Assembly (NCBI RefSeq): GCF_017310505.1
Contig: NZ_CP065957.1
Coordinates: 1,054,001 to 1,118,000, forward strand
From: Methylacidiphilum caldifontis
GTDB taxonomy: Bacteria > Verrucomicrobiota > Verrucomicrobiia > Methylacidiphilales > Methylacidiphilaceae
Direction of reading: 5' to 3'
Length of the DNA: 64,000 bases
A program made the position numbers and the translations under genes. Shown here piece by piece: positions 1 to 9,284 of this stretch. The first letter of the stretch is position 1, and every line of letters begins with the position of its first letter. Below the pieces are notes generated by a model, which was not told where the DNA came from, made no database searches, and worked only from the letters and a program-made list of their open reading frames with translations.

Positions 1-234
1 GACATTTAAATTATAAGCTGGACCTCCCCATAGTATAGAGGTAAATGGACTATCCACATGAAGAGAGTTTCCAGGCGGGTTCAACGTCGCCGACCCACTC
101 ACTACTTGCCCATGACCAGGGAGTTGGTTCGGAGCAGGAGGAATAAAAGCTAAAAGCTTCTGACTACAAAGGCTAACTAAAAATAGAGATAAAAAAAGAA
201 ACTTCCTTAATTTTTTCAAAAAGTTCTTATTCAT
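1..234 (-). CDS. TpsA-like exoprotein, N-terminal part (runs off the window)
   Basis: Seventy-eight codons are visible, read leftward from an ATG at 232-234 with a G-rich ribosome site just upstream; the rest lies beyond position 1. The protein opens with MNKNFLKKLRKF followed by a hydrophobic stretch typical of a signal peptide. After it comes PNQLPGHGQVVSGSATLN, which matches the mature start of the two exoproteins at 10210-12444 and 12892-14985 (GAGQLPGNGT). A later ILWGG matches their ILWGS. This is the start of a two-partner-secretion (filamentous haemagglutinin-type) domain. I infer a third paralogue of that family, separated from the others by the glycan cluster. The C-terminal part cannot be judged. 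Confidence 0.7.
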   Translation of the reverse strand, partial: MNKNFLKKLRKFLFLSLFLVSLCSQKLLAFIPPAPNQLPGHGQVVSGSATLNPPGNSLHVDSPFTSILWGGPAYNLNV

Positions 235-372
235 TTTTCCCCCCAAGAATTTTCCTTTGTCATAGGTATCCCTTTTCCCATTGAGAAAAAGAGTGAAAGC
301 TATTACGGCAAAAAGAATAAAAAATGTCAACGTATTTTTTTTCATCTTCCAGAGATGAAAAAGAGCCAACCT

Positions 373-1563
373 TTAGCTTTTTTTCCTAAACCAGAATGAG
401 CCGCCTAAGGGCTTTAATCCCTTAAGCTGGGGAGCCTCCCATAACTCAGCGAAAATTTTAACCAACTTAGCCTGTTTCGAAACAAAATGAGAAGCAAACA
501 AGACTTCGAACTTCTCTTGGGAAAAAAGGAGAAGAGAACCTAATAGATACTGTTCAGAATAGTACCTTTTTGACCAATCTTTCGGATAATCCTCAGGCCA
601 GAATATGTCATGGAGATGAATGATGACCCCGGGTTTAAGGGCCGGTAAAATTTCAAGGAAAAAGACCGTCACATCGGATCCCTGAAGAACCCGGTGCGAT
701 CCATCCAGAAATAAAATATCCCCTCCTTCCAGTTGTTCAAATAGAGAAAGGGGACAGCTTTGAAGTGCCGACCGGAAAGTTTCATCGACTAACTGCTCTA
801 CTGCTGTCCTGGGTTCAGGATCTATTGTCAGTATCTTTGTTCGGGGACTGTAGGCTTTTTTTGCCCTATAGGCAAATCGGGTAGAATAACCTGAGCCAAT
901 TTCCAGGAATATCTTTGGTTTTTGTTGGGCTATCATCCCAAAAAGAGAGATCGCATCCAGGCTATCAAACCATCTATTGTGCCAGAATGGGGAAAGGTTA
1001 TCCGAAGGAGGAACAGGACTGATCAAAAGAAAATCAGCAATAAAATTTTTCCAATCGATAAGATATTGCTCGAAGATCGGAAGCTTCGATTCAAGAAGGG
1101 CGGTAATCAAGGGATGCCCACTTTTTTCATAGTTCCACCGAGGCTCAAGAGTCGCTCCGTAAGGATACCAATCTTCAACTTCCACAAAACCTCCCTCTGC
1201 TTCTTTTTGAACATTATCCTTTTTCTTTGAAACCAAAGCATAAAATTTTGCCAATCTTATCCAATCTCCCGATTGGCTACGAGCTAAAAGCCATAGAGTT
1301 TTAAAACCCCGACTCAGCTCTATTTCTAGCTCAAAACCGCTCAGCGGATCAATTTCTTTACCTTTTTGCTTATATCTATGTTGGACATCCAAGCGTTGAG
1401 CTTTTCTGGTAAAATAAACCTCTTTTTTGATGATCACCCGAAGCTCTTCGGCAGCCCTTCCCTGGGAATCAAAAAAATAGCCTTTAATGAAAAATTGCCG
1501 GTTAGGTAGAAAAAGGAAAGAAGAGCAAGGCTCTTCTATCTTATAGTAATAGGCCTTGGTCAT
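373..1563 (-). CDS. Class I SAM-dependent methyltransferase with N-terminal beta-rich domain
   Basis: The C-terminal half carries a SAM-binding fold: FLEIGSGYST (about residues 220-228) is motif I, LTIDPEP follows as the acidic strand, then FLDGSH and IHLHDIF. This pattern fits the Methyltransf_24/CmcI-like group, which often modifies sugars or small molecules. The first 120 residues form a separate, probably beta-sandwich region (FFIKGYFFDSQG, GFELEIEL) of a kind often attached to surface-glycan enzymes. It is the last gene of a leftward glycan cluster. I chose the ATG at 1563; the alternative is a TTG at 1590 with no ribosome site, which sits beside an 11-bp inverted repeat. The substrate is unknown. 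Confidence 0.7.
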   Translation of the reverse strand: MTKAYYYKIEEPCSSFLFLPNRQFFIKGYFFDSQGRAAEELRVIIKKEVYFTRKAQRLDVQHRYKQKGKEIDPLSGFELEIELSRGFKTLWLLARSQSGDWIRLAKFYALVSKKKDNVQKEAEGGFVEVEDWYPYGATLEPRWNYEKSGHPLITALLESKLPIFEQYLIDWKNFIADFLLISPVPPSDNLSPFWHNRWFDSLDAISLFGMIAQQKPKIFLEIGSGYSTRFAYRAKKAYSPRTKILTIDPEPRTAVEQLVDETFRSALQSCPLSLFEQLEGGDILFLDGSHRVLQGSDVTVFFLEILPALKPGVIIHLHDIFWPEDYPKDWSKRYYSEQYLLGSLLLFSQEKFEVLFASHFVSKQAKLVKIFAELWEAPQLKGLKPLGGSFWFRKKS

Positions 1564-1930
1564 CAACTTGCCCCAAAAAGATTGATCCAAAAATAGCCAT
1601 CTTAAGATTTTATAGATAAAATGGCTATTTTAGAACAATTTTTTTTCGACTGGTTTTTTTTCATCTTTTTAAAGCCAATACTCTTTTCCATTAGGTCTGT
1701 TATTAGTCTCAACCTTCTATCCAGAAAGCAGAAGGACTACTTCAAGAAAAAAATCCTAAGAAAATTAGTCAGGAAAAAAAGCTTGGCTTTTTTAAGTTTC
1801 CCCAATTTCAAAAGAAAAACAAAGGGATAAGAAGCAAAAGATATTTTCCCATGCCCAGGCTAATCGGTAATAAGCGGTTTTCTTTGTCTTTGGACCATGA
1901 AAACAACAATGGAATTTTTTTTTTGTTATT
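1564..1930. other. Gene-free gap with an 11-bp inverted repeat
   Basis: No convincing gene is seen here. The short plus-strand frame at 1621-1830 is Lys/Phe-rich and looks like low-complexity noise. An inverted repeat pairs 1590-1600 with 1621-1631 (AATAGCCAT with ATGGCTATT at its core) across a 20-nt loop, immediately upstream of the methyltransferase start. It could be an operator or an RNA hairpin for that gene. It has no T-tract typical of a terminator. Confidence 0.4.
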
Positions 1931-3697
1931 TTAAAAATCCTTTTCCCCTTTAAAAGTCTCCCTCCAATAAGGACCAAGGATTGTAAAGATCTTTTCCTCT
2001 CCCCAAAGATCAATGGGTTTAATCGATTCTCTTTCTTCTTGGCTTGGTTCTTTTAATTTTCTAAAGATCATCGCACCAGAGAAGACTTTTTCCAGTTTCC
2101 ACTCTTTTTCCAATAACCGCAAAAATTGACACAATAAAGCACAACCATAAAGAAAATTATCATTAATAATCAAAAGCCCCTTTTCCTTTAACCCCTTTGA
2201 AAGATAAAGAAATTCCATGAAAGGATAAGGAAAACCCTTTTTGCCATGCAAAATGGCTACGTCATAACCCCTTTGCCCTAGCCCGGGAAGTATTTTTTCG
2301 GTAGGCCCTCTTTCTATTCTTAATCGATCAGAAAAGCAGTTAGTTGTTTTCAAATAATCCTGGAGAGGGGCTTCCCACTGCGCCTTAGAAAGCAAAACGG
2401 TATGATCCATCTTTTTGTTGATAAAAATCAGGGTAGCGATCAATCCATCCACCTCGATGGTCTTGCTTCCTTCGGGAATCGTTTCCCACAGATATTCAGC
2501 AAGATTTTTGTCTATTTCCCCTTCATAATCGACTTCTCCCCCTGCTCTCAACGCTATGTTTTTTGCATAGGCTCTGTATATCTCATCGAGAAGAGTCGTC
2601 GAGAAGTTTTCTTGCGCCAAGGGCATTGAAGCCAGAATGGGCAGGCCTCTCTGAGGCAAGGGAACGATTAACTTTCTATGGTGCTGCTGGGCAAGATAGC
2701 CCTTTTCCCCTAGTTCCAAGACCAACTCCGCTCCTTCACTCATGCCCTTGTAAAAAAAGCTTTCTAAAACCTTCTGATAGGATTCATAAAGCAGGGTCCT
2801 TTGACTTCCCTCAATGGACCCGCCTTCTTTTACTCTTAGAGTTAGGCAATCATGAAGCTTTTTGACTGAACCATAAAGATTTTCATGAAAAGGATAGAGC
2901 TGGAGCCATCTTTTCTGCCAATCCTTGATTCTGGAATAATCTTTTACCTCTTGATCGTCATAAAGATAGCCAAAAAGATAATGGTATTTTCCTTTGCATC
3001 TTTCCCTCTGGCAGATCCCCTCAAAACCGGGGTTCCTGACAAGGATGGTCCGTGCCTTTTTGTTATAAACGACTTTGAGTCCTCTTTTCGAAAGCCTCCA
3101 ACCCAGTTCTACATCTTCAAGAAACCTGAAAATCGGGTTAAAAATCCCTCCCTCAATGAGAAAAGATCGTTTAACAGAAATTCTTCCCGACCAGAACGTT
3201 TTCCAATCATAAATTTGCCCATCAGTCAAAGCCGGATAGCTAAAATACTGGCCTCCGTCACCGGTGACATAAACTAAAAGGGGGTCGGATCTCAACCTTT
3301 CCGAAAGCTCCGTGTAAGCCAGCACGGCAACCGAAGGATCAGGATAACGACGGTGAGAGTTCAACAGTTCAGATAGAAAAGAAGAAGTAGGAATATCATC
3401 GTCATCGAGAAAAACTAATATCTCCCCCTTGGCCAGATAGATCCCTAAGTTGCGCGCGGAGGCCTGGGCTGCATGTTCCTTGCGGACATAACGTATAGCC
3501 AGCTGAGCTGAAAAAGCTTCGACAACTTGAGGGCTATCATCACTGCCACCATCATCAATAATAATTAACTCAAAAAGAGAGTGATCCAGCTCTTGCTGAC
3601 CCAGCGCATGGAGTACTTTTTGAAGGTAGACTGACCGATTAAAAGTAGGAATAATAACACTGAGCAGCGGAGAGGATGAATTAGACATAAACTTCAA
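1931..3697 (-). CDS. Family 2 glycosyltransferase fused to a methyltransferase-like C-terminal domain
   Basis: The N-terminal 250 residues are a GT-A fold family 2 glycosyltransferase: LLSVIIPTFNR at the start, IIIDDGGSDDS for nucleotide binding, and FLDDDD at about 97-101 as the metal-binding acidic motif, followed by EDVELGWRLSKRG in the acceptor region. The C-terminal 200 residues look like a degenerate Rossmann/methyltransferase domain (KTIEVDGLIATLIFI, DVAILHGKKGFPYP, GLLIINDNF), in which the glycine-rich motif I is not preserved. It likely adds a sugar to a surface polymer or protein. It overlaps the upstream glycosyltransferase gene by 17 nt, so the two are probably co-translated. Donor and acceptor are unknown. 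Confidence 0.8.
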   Translation of the reverse strand: MKFMSNSSSPLLSVIIPTFNRSVYLQKVLHALGQQELDHSLFELIIIDDGGSDDSPQVVEAFSAQLAIRYVRKEHAAQASARNLGIYLAKGEILVFLDDDDIPTSSFLSELLNSHRRYPDPSVAVLAYTELSERLRSDPLLVYVTGDGGQYFSYPALTDGQIYDWKTFWSGRISVKRSFLIEGGIFNPIFRFLEDVELGWRLSKRGLKVVYNKKARTILVRNPGFEGICQRERCKGKYHYLFGYLYDDQEVKDYSRIKDWQKRWLQLYPFHENLYGSVKKLHDCLTLRVKEGGSIEGSQRTLLYESYQKVLESFFYKGMSEGAELVLELGEKGYLAQQHHRKLIVPLPQRGLPILASMPLAQENFSTTLLDEIYRAYAKNIALRAGGEVDYEGEIDKNLAEYLWETIPEGSKTIEVDGLIATLIFINKKMDHTVLLSKAQWEAPLQDYLKTTNCFSDRLRIERGPTEKILPGLGQRGYDVAILHGKKGFPYPFMEFLYLSKGLKEKGLLIINDNFLYGCALLCQFLRLLEKEWKLEKVFSGAMIFRKLKEPSQEERESIKPIDLWGEEKIFTILGPYWRETFKGEKDF

Positions 3698-4385
3698 GGA
3701 TCTGAAATGCTTCTTCTTTTTTCAAGTGGGGATTAACCGAAAGAAAATACTCCATCTCTTTCCAAGGATTCGATTGCTCATAGTACTTCACGGGGATCCT
3801 AAAATTATGGATACAGCTAACCTGATCAATGATGCCCAACTTAAGGCCCGACTTTTGGAGAATCACAGGCCAGTGGTAATCGAGTCCCCAACCGGAGGGT
3901 GGAAATTCAGGAAAAGGAAAGAGTAGCTCTAATGCCCTTCTACTGATACAAACCACAGGGCCTATCTCTACATATCGAGTGAGCCTTGCCTTAATGCCAT
4001 CGATCTTTTCAGTAAAAGGATGATCAATAAAACTTTGATGAGAGCGGGCAGGCTGTGAAAGATCAAAACCATATTTCAGAACCCATTCCATGTAATGATC
4101 AAGAAAACCATCTGGCAATTCGACATCATCGTCACATAAAAAGATATAATCAAATGAACTCTCTTTGGGAATCAGCTGGTTAGCCGCAGAAAACTTCCAG
4201 AAACTTCCTTTTTTTAGGGTATAGGCCTTAAGTTCAGGATCTATTTCCCCTTGCCCCAATGCTGCCCATCTCTGCTCAACATCCCAGTTTTGCGAAGAAC
4301 TTAAAATTTTGACTAGATGCCTAATCAATGAAGCTCTATTTAAATAATAAACCCCAATGACTCCAATCTTCCCCTTGCAATTCAT
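3681..4385 (-). CDS. Small glycosyltransferase-like protein
   Basis: A 234-residue soluble protein. FDYIFLCDDDVELP near residue 90 resembles the DXD-type metal and nucleotide-sugar site of GT-A enzymes, and PPSGWGLDYHWPVIL resembles the acceptor region seen in DUF707-like putative glycosyltransferases. The start lies within the end of the upstream sulfotransferase/GT4 gene (4-nt overlap, ATGA type), and the end overlaps the next gene by 17 nt, so this is a tightly coupled operon gene. It probably acts on the same glycan as its neighbours; this is inferred from context. The exact family is uncertain. Confidence 0.65.
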   Translation of the reverse strand: MNCKGKIGVIGVYYLNRASLIRHLVKILSSSQNWDVEQRWAALGQGEIDPELKAYTLKKGSFWKFSAANQLIPKESSFDYIFLCDDDVELPDGFLDHYMEWVLKYGFDLSQPARSHQSFIDHPFTEKIDGIKARLTRYVEIGPVVCISRRALELLFPFPEFPPSGWGLDYHWPVILQKSGLKLGIIDQVSCIHNFRIPVKYYEQSNPWKEMEYFLSVNPHLKKEEAFQILEVYV

Positions 4386-7300
4386 ACCAAAGAAAAGGAA
4401 AAAAGTTTTTTTAATCTTGCTTTGACCACCGGCTTCGAAAAGTACTTCTCTACATGCTCAAGAGAAGCTTGAGAAAGACTTTCCCAAAGCCCCTTATCCT
4501 TATATAGCTTTAGCACAGCTTCAATAAACTCTTCCTTGTCATCACAAATAAAAGCGGTCTTTCCCCCTTCCAATTTCATCCCTTCAGCTCCAATGGTCGT
4601 TGTGACAACAGGAAGCCCAAAAGCCATCGCCATTCCTATTTTGCCTTTCATTCCCGCTCCAAACCTCAAGGGTGAAACAAATACCCTTACCTGCTCAAAA
4701 TAAGGGCCAAGCTCTCGAACATAGCCAATCGGATTAATCCCTGGTTGGGTTAACAGATCTTTGGACACAAACTCTTCAAGAAAACTGCCAACAATATCGA
4801 AAGTACAACCTGGGATCTCTTTCCGGAGGCTTCCCCACATCTCTGAAATAAAAAACTTTAAAGCATCTACATTGGGAGCATGACCAAAATAGCCAAGGAA
4901 TAAGATCCCCTTGCGGTCTTCCCACCGATTGGTAGGCGGACAGATCTCATGAATATTAGGAATCCAGACAACTTCTGTCTGAGCCCCAACTTCCTTTACA
5001 ACTTCCTTTATCTTTTCTTGCTCCTCCTCGGTAATGGCCACAACGACGTCCGATCCCACAAAGTTTGCCCTATCGATAAATTGGACAAGCTCCGCTTCTT
5101 TTTTGACCGCCGAATCTCCCGTAAGGGTTGCTTCTCTCTCTAACCTAACAAAAGCAAGGTCCACCGGGTCGTAAATGAGCTTAGCATTGGTCGCATAACT
5201 TCTAATCATTGGAATGAAGCTGTAGGCAACGGTTGGGGAAAAAACGTAGGCTAAAGAAAACTCCTTTCCCCATTGGCTAAGAAAATTCTCTGTCTTTTTT
5301 TCTCCGTAGATTATCTTTTTAACCCCTACTTTAAAAAGAACCTCTTCGTAGTGTTGAATCTGTTCATCCAGAATTTCTTCTTTAAACAGTTTAGCATGCC
5401 CTTTTCGATCCAACAGGGTAGCTAGGGAAACTTCCCATCCCAATTCTCGAATAATTTTTATAATCTCGAAAGTTCTAAAATCTCCTCCTCTTCGGTCAGG
5501 AACAAGAAGATAGTCGGTAAAAAGAAGGACTTTTTTTTGAGGAACGATTAAAAAGGAGTTATCCCAAAAAGAAAGTTCTGTTTTCCCCCTAATGATCCTA
5601 TTTTCCTTTTGCCCATAAACAAGGTAATGCCAAAGGGGATTGACTTGGGCTTCCTTGACGTCTGGATAACACCGCAGATAATAACGCAGATCAAAATCGG
5701 GATGCGGATTGCGCCCCTCCTTCCAACCCTGTTCAATAAAATGCAGTAGCGGATTGACTCCCGCCGCCTTGACATCGGCATTCTGTTCCAAGTAATAGGC
5801 GCTGTCAAAATAGCCATTAGGGTTCCTTCCCTCTTTCCACCCGTATTGAATATAGTGCAAAAGCGGATCAACCCCCGCCTCTCTCACATCCGGGTTATGC
5901 TTGAGGTAATAGGCTTGATCAAATAGAGAAGAACGCAAAATCTTAAAGTATTGACCCCATTGGAGAGAGTTTTCTTTGCCCTTTTGAGGGCTCTCCAAGG
6001 ATTCCATGCTCTCTAAAAAATGCTTCAATGGATTGATTCCCAACTGCTTTACTTCTGGATGAGTTTCCAGGTAAATTCCTACGTCAAAATCGGGATGCGG
6101 ATTGCGCCCCTCCTTCCAACCCTGTTCAATAAAATGCAGTAGCGGATTGACTCCCGCCGCCTTGACATCGGCATTCTGTTCCAAGTAATAGGCGCTGTCA
6201 AAATAGCCATTAGGGTTCCTTCCCTCTTTCCACCCGTATTGAATATAGTGCAAAAGCGGATCGAGCTGGCTTTGTTCAACATCGGGATAACTACTCCAGT
6301 AGTAACCGGGATCAAAAAGTCCAGATTCGATCAACCGGATCGCCGTTGCCTTAACCGGATCAACTTCTTCTTTTTTTCTCCATCCCCATTTTTTTTTCTT
6401 CTCTTTAGCCTCTAAATGAAACAGATCCCTGGAAATTTTAGCTATAAATTTTAGGTTAGCATTTCTAACTAAATGATTTTGTTTTAATTTTGCCTTAAGT
6501 TCTGAGATCTGATGTTTTGTGTCTTGGAGTTCTTCAATGAGCTTCTTTTCCTTACTATATAGCTGAGCAGTAATCTCTTTTTGTCTTCGGTAATAAGAAT
6601 CAATGAGGCCGAAAAGGTCATGGAAAGCCGAAAACTCCCTGGAAAGCCTATCCATCCCTTCCTTGGCTTGTTGGGGAAGGGGATGAACGGTCATCGATTT
6701 TAGGAGTTTCCAGCTTTCGACAAGGGGATAAAAAGCCGCTTGATTCTGTTCGAGGTCCTGGTCTTTAAAATGGGCATGCCGGTATTCTTCTTTCAGAAAA
6801 TTTCTTTTTAAAGCTAGAACAGCTTTTTCATCGTAGTGCAGCGATAAAACCTCGGCGATCCTTTGAAGATCCCTTTCAGGCTGTTGCAGGAACTGATCGT
6901 AATCGACTACCGCTTCCAAAAAAGGGGCATACAAAGGCCAAGGAGAAACATTATGGGAAAGCCATAGACAGAAAGACTTTACCACGGGAAACTGGTTTCT
7001 CTTATACAACGAATAACCCACGCTCAAAGGATTGCGAATAACCAGCAGATAAGAGGGCCTTATGCAGAGTTTTTCAAACACCGCATGCCAAAAACGAAGC
7101 AGGCGGATGGTTCTTGGATCCTTAAAAGTAAAATCCTTTCCTTTTAACTTCTGCTCGAGCAAGTCTTCAGCTTTTTTAAGAAGGGCAACCATCCTGGGCT
7201 CATGAAAGTCGAGGGAAGGAGGAGCAAAACTATCCCAGGATGAACCACTGGCAGCAAGGATTTCTTCGTTGATCTCCATGATGTCCTTGTCTTCCCAAAA

Positions 7301-7456
7301 ACCTGTCGGATTATCCGGTTGAGGTTCAAGGATCTTTTCCCCTATCGATAAGCCTAGCTCTACTAAAGATCTTGTTAAAGCACTCGTGCCACTACGGTGC
7401 ATTCCCAGGACGATGATAAGCCTCTTTTCGTTTTTGGTCTTTTCTCTATGCCCCAT
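4382..7456 (-). CDS. Sulfotransferase / tandem-repeat / GT4 glycosyltransferase fusion
   Basis: A 1024-residue three-part protein. Residues 1 to about 260 are a sulfotransferase-like domain: GMHRSGTSALTR (18-29) is the PAPS 5'-phosphosulfate loop and VIRNPLSVGYSL (139-150) fits the 3'-phosphate site. Residues of about 285-325 are predicted coiled coil. Residues of about 375-640 hold six or so copies of a short repeat of the form FDxxYYLxxNPDV...PLLHYIQYGWKEGRNP. The remainder is a GT4-type glycosyltransferase, with SPLRFGAGMKGKIGMAMA and GLPVVTTTIGAEGM as the donor-binding signature. Two of the repeats are identical at DNA level over 179 bp. It probably sulfates and glycosylates a surface polymer; the substrate is unknown. 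Confidence 0.8.
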   Translation of the reverse strand: MGHREKTKNEKRLIIVLGMHRSGTSALTRSLVELGLSIGEKILEPQPDNPTGFWEDKDIMEINEEILAASGSSWDSFAPPSLDFHEPRMVALLKKAEDLLEQKLKGKDFTFKDPRTIRLLRFWHAVFEKLCIRPSYLLVIRNPLSVGYSLYKRNQFPVVKSFCLWLSHNVSPWPLYAPFLEAVVDYDQFLQQPERDLQRIAEVLSLHYDEKAVLALKRNFLKEEYRHAHFKDQDLEQNQAAFYPLVESWKLLKSMTVHPLPQQAKEGMDRLSREFSAFHDLFGLIDSYYRRQKEITAQLYSKEKKLIEELQDTKHQISELKAKLKQNHLVRNANLKFIAKISRDLFHLEAKEKKKKWGWRKKEEVDPVKATAIRLIESGLFDPGYYWSSYPDVEQSQLDPLLHYIQYGWKEGRNPNGYFDSAYYLEQNADVKAAGVNPLLHFIEQGWKEGRNPHPDFDVGIYLETHPEVKQLGINPLKHFLESMESLESPQKGKENSLQWGQYFKILRSSLFDQAYYLKHNPDVREAGVDPLLHYIQYGWKEGRNPNGYFDSAYYLEQNADVKAAGVNPLLHFIEQGWKEGRNPHPDFDLRYYLRCYPDVKEAQVNPLWHYLVYGQKENRIIRGKTELSFWDNSFLIVPQKKVLLFTDYLLVPDRRGGDFRTFEIIKIIRELGWEVSLATLLDRKGHAKLFKEEILDEQIQHYEEVLFKVGVKKIIYGEKKTENFLSQWGKEFSLAYVFSPTVAYSFIPMIRSYATNAKLIYDPVDLAFVRLEREATLTGDSAVKKEAELVQFIDRANFVGSDVVVAITEEEQEKIKEVVKEVGAQTEVVWIPNIHEICPPTNRWEDRKGILFLGYFGHAPNVDALKFFISEMWGSLRKEIPGCTFDIVGSFLEEFVSKDLLTQPGINPIGYVRELGPYFEQVRVFVSPLRFGAGMKGKIGMAMAFGLPVVTTTIGAEGMKLEGGKTAFICDDKEEFIEAVLKLYKDKGLWESLSQASLEHVEKYFSKPVVKARLKKLFSFSLV
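5691..5869. repeat. Exact 179-bp direct repeat, copy 1 (inside the sulfotransferase/GT4 gene)
   Basis: Identical base for base to 6084-6262. The offset is 393 bp (131 codons), so the reading frame is kept. It encodes part of the NGYFDSAYYLEQNADV repeat block. Confidence 0.95.
6084..6262. repeat. Exact 179-bp direct repeat, copy 2 (inside the sulfotransferase/GT4 gene)
   Basis: Identical to 5691-5869. Identity ends abruptly at both sides, as expected of a recent internal duplication or gene conversion between protein repeats. Recombination between the copies would delete exactly 131 codons in frame. Confidence 0.95.
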
Positions 7457-7552
7457 CCTCTAACCTCGATGAAACAATCGCCTATAGCTTAAAACACTAG
7501 ATATTAGCTTTTGTCTTTTTGAATATCAAAAGAAAAAGGAAAAGCTTTTCTT

Positions 7553-9181
7553 TTATTCTTTTTCAAATACCATGATGTCTTGGAAAAAAACCCCAGGAAT
7601 CTCTTTCCAATTTCCAGGATAATGACAAAGAATTTTTAAAGAACTCCTTTGCAAAAGCAGCCCAAGAGCTTCTTCTTTAATTCCGATAGCCTCTTCTGGC
7701 ACTTTTGCCCATTCTGGGCAGAACCAGAAAGAAGAATCATAGGCAGGTTTACTAAATATCCACATGTTTTGGGCGGTCATATGATATTTTGCTTCTGCTT
7801 CTGCCCGAAAGGGCAAGCTTTTGTCATAAGCACGATCAAGCAAAAAAAAAGTGATGATCGCTCGGCCTTTTTTCTTCATTACCCGGCTAATCTCTGAAAA
7901 GTAAAAAAGACTATCTTCTTCAGAAAGATGCGTCCAAACGCTGAGGGCTGTAACAAGATCAAAAAATTCGTTTTCAAAGGGTAGTTTATCTTGAGTTTCA
8001 TTTTGAGGAGCATAATGAGGGTTTTTTGCCTTTAAAGGGAAAAAATGGAATTTTTCAGCTGGATAATGCCTCCGACAAAACTCAATATCCTCAAGCCGAA
8101 CATCAACCCCATAATAGGCTCCTTTTTCCCCCAGGAAAGGCTCAGAGGCAATCGCCAAAATCCCAGTTCCACAACCCATATCCAAAATGTGGTTATCTAC
8201 CTTGCGATCAAGATGTTGATAAAAAAGCGTTTGAAAGATCCCAATAACCTGTGCCCATTCCCCATAAGCATATTTTCCCCCTCGCCGGTTCTCTTCGGTA
8301 GGGATTAACCGGAGATTTTTCGTTCGGCGAAGGTGGGTCTTATCCAGGGCTAAATAAGCTTTATCCAGGGCATGATAAGAATAAAATCCAAGGAGATTTT
8401 TTTTGTGGCTTTCCTCAAACGCAGGCTCATTAAATACAACCCCCGTCAAGTAGGCTAGTTGCTCTTGAGTGGGAAGGTTATTTTTATCTTTGGAAAGCAG
8501 ATACCAGCTCTGCCTTGGATGATACCAGGGTAAACGGACAAAAAACAGGCAAGCTTCTTCGATCAACTGGGCGATTGTGGATGGCCGGTAACTTACAATT
8601 CCTGGATAAATCCATCCTTCAGCCTCAAAATCCTCCTTTCCCTCTATAAATGTTAAAGCAATCAGTCCTCGTGGCTTAAGAGACAAGCCAAAGGATTTGA
8701 GAGCTTTTTTAATCAGATCCTTTCCTGTGTGAGAAAAAATCGACTGAGCAAGAATGTAATCGAAATCCACGCCAAAAACATCGGTTTTGAAATCTTTGTT
8801 ATGATCAAAATGGGGTTTTTTTATCTGGATAATATCGCTACCAATCTCATTTTTGATGGCTTCTTCGATTAACCATTCACAAGGTTCTATACCAAAATAA
8901 TTTCCTTCCTCAAGATAGGGAATAAAAAGCTTGCCGGCGCGAAGAGAACCACAGCCAAAGTCAAGAAGTTTATGATGCGCTCTTAAACCTAAAGCACAAA
9001 GAAGCCTAAACTGGGTTGCTCCCATAAAATCATACTGGTCAGGATGCCCCACGTAGGCTTTATAATGGTGATCCCCAGGTTTTAACTGGGAAATATCATT
9101 ATTATTCTTCTTCTGTTCTCTCTTTCTTTTGTTTTCTTTTTGATCAAGAAGACCCCAAAAAATGTCCTTAAATCTCATCAA
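7553..9181 (-). CDS. Protein with two SAM-dependent methyltransferase domains
   Basis: A 542-residue protein with two complete class I methyltransferase folds. The first has LLDFGCGSLRAGK (about 72-84) as motif I and FDYILAQSIFSHTG as the post-I/IV region. The second has ILDMGCGTGILA (about 333-344), YYGVDVRLEDIEFC, and FDLVTALSVWTHL. The two halves keep similar acidic and SHTG/THLSEED helices, so they may have arisen by duplication. It is the first gene of the leftward glycan cluster, 96 bp before the sulfotransferase fusion. A role in methylating a surface glycan is inferred from context only. It is predicted cytoplasmic; no signal or membrane segment is seen. Confidence 0.75.
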   Translation of the reverse strand: MMRFKDIFWGLLDQKENKRKREQKKNNNDISQLKPGDHHYKAYVGHPDQYDFMGATQFRLLCALGLRAHHKLLDFGCGSLRAGKLFIPYLEEGNYFGIEPCEWLIEEAIKNEIGSDIIQIKKPHFDHNKDFKTDVFGVDFDYILAQSIFSHTGKDLIKKALKSFGLSLKPRGLIALTFIEGKEDFEAEGWIYPGIVSYRPSTIAQLIEEACLFFVRLPWYHPRQSWYLLSKDKNNLPTQEQLAYLTGVVFNEPAFEESHKKNLLGFYSYHALDKAYLALDKTHLRRTKNLRLIPTEENRRGGKYAYGEWAQVIGIFQTLFYQHLDRKVDNHILDMGCGTGILAIASEPFLGEKGAYYGVDVRLEDIEFCRRHYPAEKFHFFPLKAKNPHYAPQNETQDKLPFENEFFDLVTALSVWTHLSEEDSLFYFSEISRVMKKKGRAIITFFLLDRAYDKSLPFRAEAEAKYHMTAQNMWIFSKPAYDSSFWFCPEWAKVPEEAIGIKEEALGLLLQRSSLKILCHYPGNWKEIPGVFFQDIMVFEKE

Positions 9182-9284
9182 TGATAACTGGATAGTCTAT
9201 CCAGCATAGAAAAGGGAAAAGTCCTTGTCAAGTTGCTCAATAAAAAGGAATGCCCTTTTGCTTTCTTCATTTTTTGGTTATCCT

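Noticed and set aside
5548-6315. Two minus-strand frames with identical internal sequence (GGKREGTLMAILTAPI)
   Set aside because: They are alternate-frame shadows of the repeated part of the sulfotransferase/GT4 gene; the sameness comes from the exact DNA repeat.
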